Shown here piece by piece: positions 61,241-64,000 of a stretch of DNA of 64,000 nt. A program made the translations under genes and the position numbers. Each line of letters opens with the position of its first letter. The stretch's first letter is position 1. The DNA is taken from positions 43,919 through 107,918 of the forward strand of contig JBBSDP010000010.1 in NCBI GenBank assembly GCA_038240605.1, in the 5' to 3' direction. The notes below the pieces were generated by a model. It did no database searches, was not told the origin of the DNA, and saw only the letters and a program-made list of their open reading frames with translations. The stretch comes from JBBSDP01 sp038240605. Lineage in GTDB: Bacteria > Planctomycetota > Phycisphaerae > Tepidisphaerales > Tepidisphaeraceae.

Positions 61241-61319
61241 GGACCTCGGGAAGTCAGGTCCAGAAATTAAAGCTAGTCCGGGCAATTTCGCCCGACATGC
61301 CATCAACAATCACGGAGGA
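61241..61319 (+). promoter_or_regulatory. candidate CsrA-responsive flagellin leader
   Basis: A 6-bp hairpin GGACCT to AGGTCC (61241-61261) presents the loop CGGGAAGTC, with GGA in the loop. The ribosome site 53 bases on is CACGGAGGAT, with a second A-N-GGA. Two such sites around a Shine-Dalgarno are typical of CsrA-repressed leaders. A second small hairpin lies at 61279-61292. Confidence 0.5.
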
Positions 61320-61324
61320 TTGGT

Positions 61325-62752
61325 ATGGCCCGTATCAATACGAACGTTGCGTCACTCATCGCCCAGCGCGGGTTGCAGAATTCCCGCAGCGCGTTGGACA
61401 CGTCTTTGCGGCGCCTCTCGACCGGCGTGCGCATCAACAGCGGCGCCGACGACCCGGCGGGCCTGATCGCCAGCGAAGGGCTCAAGAGCGAGATCGCCGG
61501 CATCCAGCAGGCGGTCTCCAACTCCTCGCGCGCCGTCAACGTCATCTCCACCGCCGAAGGTGCGCTAAACGAAGTCGGGTCGCTGCTGCTCAACATCAAG
61601 TCGCTGATCGTGCAGTCGGCCAACTCCGGCGCGCTCTCAGCTGATGAGCTGGCGGCAAATCAGCTACAGGTCGACTCGGCCGTTCAGAGCATCACCCGCA
61701 TCGCCAACACGACGACGTTCGCGGGACAGGCGCTGATCAACGGCAGCCTCGATTATGTGACCAGCGGCGTGAACACCGCGAAGATCAAGGCGCTGGACGT
61801 CTCGCAGGCGAGCTTCGGCGCCAACGCCAACGTGCCGGTGCAGGTGAACGTGGTCACCTCGGCCAACGTCGCCGACCTTCAGTACAAGACCAGTGCCGTC
61901 GCGAATACCGTCACACTGGAGATCTCCGGCAACCAGGGTACGCAGGTCCTCACCTTCACCAGCGGCACGACCGTCTCCGCGATCGCATACGCCGTTAACG
62001 GCATCAGCGATTCGACCGGCGTCACCGCCAAGTTGAATACGCCGGGCAACATCACCTCCGGACTTACGTTCCAGAGCGCCGGCTACGGCTCCAAGAGCTT
62101 CGTGTCGGTGCATGCCCAGAAGGGAACGTTTGGGACGGTGAACGGCGTCGGCTCTGCCAGCAACCGCGTGGTCGGCCAGGACGCCGTCGCCACCGTGAAC
62201 GGCGCGGTCACCGTGGGTGACGGTTTGAACCTTCACGTGAATACGAACGCGCTGAACCTGGACCTCACGCTGGACAAGACGTTCGGCGCGGGCCAGACGT
62301 CCTTCGCGATCACGGGGGGCGGCGCGCTGTTCCAGCTTGGCGCCCAGGTGAATTCCAACCAGCAGGTGAACATCGGCATCCAGTCGGTCGCCGCCAGTCA
62401 CCTGGGGGACAACAACGTCGGCTTCCTCAACGACGTCGTCACGGGCGGCGGCTCCACGCTCGTCGGAGGCAAGGCGGCCAACGCCAGCCAGATCATCGAG
62501 CTGGCGATCAGCCAGGTTTCGGTCCTTCGCGGCCGGCTCGGCGCGTTCCAGAAAAACACGCTGGACACCAACAGCAACTCGCTGAACGTCGCGCTCGAAA
62601 ACGTGACCAGCAGCGAGAGCACGATTAACGACGCCGATTTCGCCGCGGAAACCTCCAACCTGACCCGCGCGCAGATCCTGACCCAAGCCGGCACGAGCGT
62701 CCTCGCGACGGCCAACTCCACGCCGCAGAACGTGCTCTCCCTGCTCAAATGA
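61325..62752 (+). CDS. flagellin, first copy
   Basis: A 475-residue flagellin. N-terminus MARINTNVASLIAQRGLQNSRSALDTSLRRLSTGVRINSGADDPAGLIA and the C-terminal VTSSESTINDADFAAETSNLTRAQILTQAGTSVLATANSTPQNVLSLLK form the D0/D1 core. The middle is a Thr/Val/Asn-rich surface domain of moderate length. It is secreted by the flagellar apparatus and bound by FliW. It has a clear terminator 29 bases after its stop. Strong GGAGGA ribosome site. Confidence 0.97.
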   Translation: MARINTNVASLIAQRGLQNSRSALDTSLRRLSTGVRINSGADDPAGLIASEGLKSEIAGIQQAVSNSSRAVNVISTAEGALNEVGSLLLNIKSLIVQSANSGALSADELAANQLQVDSAVQSITRIANTTTFAGQALINGSLDYVTSGVNTAKIKALDVSQASFGANANVPVQVNVVTSANVADLQYKTSAVANTVTLEISGNQGTQVLTFTSGTTVSAIAYAVNGISDSTGVTAKLNTPGNITSGLTFQSAGYGSKSFVSVHAQKGTFGTVNGVGSASNRVVGQDAVATVNGAVTVGDGLNLHVNTNALNLDLTLDKTFGAGQTSFAITGGGALFQLGAQVNSNQQVNIGIQSVAASHLGDNNVGFLNDVVTGGGSTLVGGKAANASQIIELAISQVSVLRGRLGAFQKNTLDTNSNSLNVALENVTSSESTINDADFAAETSNLTRAQILTQAGTSVLATANSTPQNVLSLLK

Positions 62753-62780
62753 TCGCACGTTCAATTGACGCAACCGAAGA

Positions 62781-62805
62781 GGGCGGCCACCAGGCCGCCC
62801 TTTTT
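62781..62805 (+). terminator. rho-independent terminator after the first flagellin
   Basis: An 8-bp GC stem (GGGCGGCC, loop ACCA, GGCCGCCC) followed directly by TTTTT. It lies 29 bases past the flagellin stop codon. It separates the two flagellin genes into different transcription units. Confidence 0.95.
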
Positions 62806-63066
62806 GATTAGTCGATATGGCGAACATCCCAGTCCGATAAGAGGCCGCAATCGGCTTCCCCGCGAGTCGCCGCGCCCATCGCACTGCCCCATAACCTTTT
62901 GCGGTCGTCGCCTCACGTCCACCCCTCAAGTTGGGCAATCCCGGGCGTCGATGAGACGGCTGCTTCGTTCCGCGCTTCCCGCGCGATCTCGCAACCGTTG
63001 TTTGGATGTGCGGGCGGGGGAAGTCCGGGCGCGGCAAAGGACTTGCGGGAAAGGAGGCAACGTTCG

Positions 63067-63228
63067 ATGAAGTATCGCCGGCCACGCGGTTTCGATCCTG
63101 AAGCCACGTCGTCGCGCGAAGGTCGCAGTCAGAATCAACGGAATGAACGCGTGACGCTCGGACCGCAGATCCGGCGTCACAACAACCCTTGGGATGCCTG
63201 CCGCCTCGCGCGTCGGGAATTCCAATAG
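63067..63228 (+). CDS. small basic ORF between the two flagellin genes
   Basis: A 53-codon frame with an excellent ribosome binding site (AAGGAGG, 9 bases before the ATG). The peptide begins MKYRRPRGFD and ends CRLARREFQ; it is rich in Arg and soluble. Its stop is 19 bases before the ATG of the second flagellin. I recognise no family. It could be a small regulator or chaperone for flagellin, a leader peptide, or a chance frame. The 62806-63066 stretch before it shows no other gene and must hold the promoter. Confidence 0.5.
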   Translation: MKYRRPRGFDPEATSSREGRSQNQRNERVTLGPQIRRHNNPWDACRLARREFQ

Positions 63229-63247
63229 TCACGGAAAGACATACGCA

Positions 63248-64000
63248 ATGGGCAGAATTAACACCAACGTCAGCTCGCTGATCGCTCAGCGGGCCTTGTC
63301 CAGGAACCAGAGCCAGCTCAACACCAGCCTCCAGCGTCTGAGCACCGGCCTTCAGATCAACAGCGGCGCCGACAACCCCTCCGGGCTCATCGCCAGCAAG
63401 GCATTGGACGCCGAGAAGACCGGCATCCAGACCGCGATCACCAACGCGAGCCTCGCGAACAACGTGATTGGGACCGCCGAAGGCGGCCTCAACGAGGTCA
63501 GCAATCTGCTGACCCAGCTGACCGGCCTCGTGAACCAGTCGGCGAATACCGGCGGCCTCAGCGCCGACCAGGTCGCCGCCAACCAGCTTCAGGTTGACTC
63601 GATCCTTAATACGATCAACCGCATCGCCGGCAGCACGACGTTCCAGGGCACCCAGTTGCTCAACGGAAACTTCGCCTACACGACCAGCGGTGCCGCTACT
63701 TCCGCGTTCGGCAGCATCAATATCAACTCGGCCAACCTCCCGGGTAATAAGGCGGAGGCGGTCGTCGTCCAGGTGACGAACAGCGCTACCCTCGGGCAGG
63801 TCAGTCACACCGGCGCGGCCGCCGCGCTCGGCGGTTCGGCGGTGACGCTGCAGATCGCTGGCACCAACGGGACGCAGCAGCTCTCGTTCGCCGGCAGCAC
63901 GACCTTCGCCCAGATCGCGACCGCGGTGAACAACATCGCCGGCAGCACCGGGGTGACCGCATCGGCCAACGGCACGAACATCTCGTTCCTTGCGGGCAGC
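63248..64000 (+). CDS. flagellin, second copy (3' end outside window)
   Basis: 251 codons are inside the window and the frame is open to the edge. N-terminus MGRINTNVSSLIAQRALSRNQSQLNTSLQRLSTGLQINSGADNPSGLIA is closely related to the first flagellin, but differs at many positions (e.g. Asn-Pro for Asp-Pro in the turn). The ribosome site is weak (GGAAAG), and translation may depend on the small ORF just upstream. A second flagellin suggests a filament of more than one subunit type. Confidence 0.95.
   Translation, partial: MGRINTNVSSLIAQRALSRNQSQLNTSLQRLSTGLQINSGADNPSGLIASKALDAEKTGIQTAITNASLANNVIGTAEGGLNEVSNLLTQLTGLVNQSANTGGLSADQVAANQLQVDSILNTINRIAGSTTFQGTQLLNGNFAYTTSGAATSAFGSININSANLPGNKAEAVVVQVTNSATLGQVSHTGAAAALGGSAVTLQIAGTNGTQQLSFAGSTTFAQIATAVNNIAGSTGVTASANGTNISFLAGS

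Noticed and set aside
61267..61298. sigma-28-like promoter (TAAAG...GCCCGACA) before the first flagellin
   Set aside because: The spacing between the two half sites is about 3 bases too long and the -10 part is poor, so I do not call it.
61664..63808. 714-codon minus-strand frame across both flagellin genes
   Set aside because: It is a mirror of strong flagellin coding on the plus strand, runs through a terminator, and shows no family motif.

Overview
The window is GC-rich, densely coded bacterial chromosome, most likely from a planctomycete of the Phycisphaerae type. The main support is the set of families at 20648-31446: a DUF1549/DUF1553 cytochrome-like protein, a Tat-exported DUF1501 protein, a PPC-domain protein and a PSCyt1/WD40 protein, a combination characteristic of planctomycetes. 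A PEP-CTERM protein, a CRTAC1-type VCBS/UnbV protein and a diderm flagellum with both L- and P-ring genes agree with this. No tRNA, rRNA or CRISPR array was seen.

Layout. 1-600: 3' part of an AbrB/MazE-like antitoxin gene and a Doc toxin, converging without a gap on a lone mraY. 600-5800: a split Mla/MCE lipid-transport locus (mlaE, mlaF, mlaD), interrupted by an opposite-strand DUF1570 metallopeptidase-like gene. 5900-11580: an ABC-2 export operon (large membrane auxiliary protein, ATPase, double-length permease). 11600-20450: ROK kinase, lipoprotein, a non-coding stretch that folds like a structured RNA, a VCBS/UnbV lipoprotein, a translationally coupled TPR lipoprotein and PEP-CTERM pair, a RegB/RegA-type redox two-component system and a small membrane protein. 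20600-31450: the planctomycete cytochrome/DUF1501 cluster, divergently transcribed. 31500-38300: a lipase-like hydrolase, a branched-chain amino-acid type ABC transporter without livF, an outer-membrane protein and a lipoprotein. 38400-43040: an amidohydrolase, prfB with its programmed +1 frameshift, a lone receiver, a GNAT acetyltransferase and a BNR-repeat protein. 43097-47794: a 1565-residue DUF4011-like/SF1 helicase/Vsr-like nuclease protein with the architecture of a defence protein. 50189-64000: a flagellar run flgF-flgG-flgA-flgH-flgI-flgJ-flgN-flgK-flgL-fliW-csrA-flagellin-(small ORF)-flagellin.

The most interesting non-coding signal is in the fliW-csrA-flagellin region. The csrA leader contains a perfect 8-bp hairpin that presents the hexaloop ACGGAA and matches the CsrA/RsmE consensus at every defined position. 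A second loop presents ATGGA. The fliW and flagellin leaders also carry hairpins with GGA in the loop and Shine-Dalgarno sequences of the form ACGGAG. Together this suggests that CsrA, antagonised by FliW, controls its own gene, fliW and flagellin. Two intergenic spacers (before the ABC-2 permease and before flgI) are filled by 7-bp-period arrays with inverted arms. The one before flgI forms a perfect 23-bp stem. A third, weaker heptamer array precedes the helicase gene.
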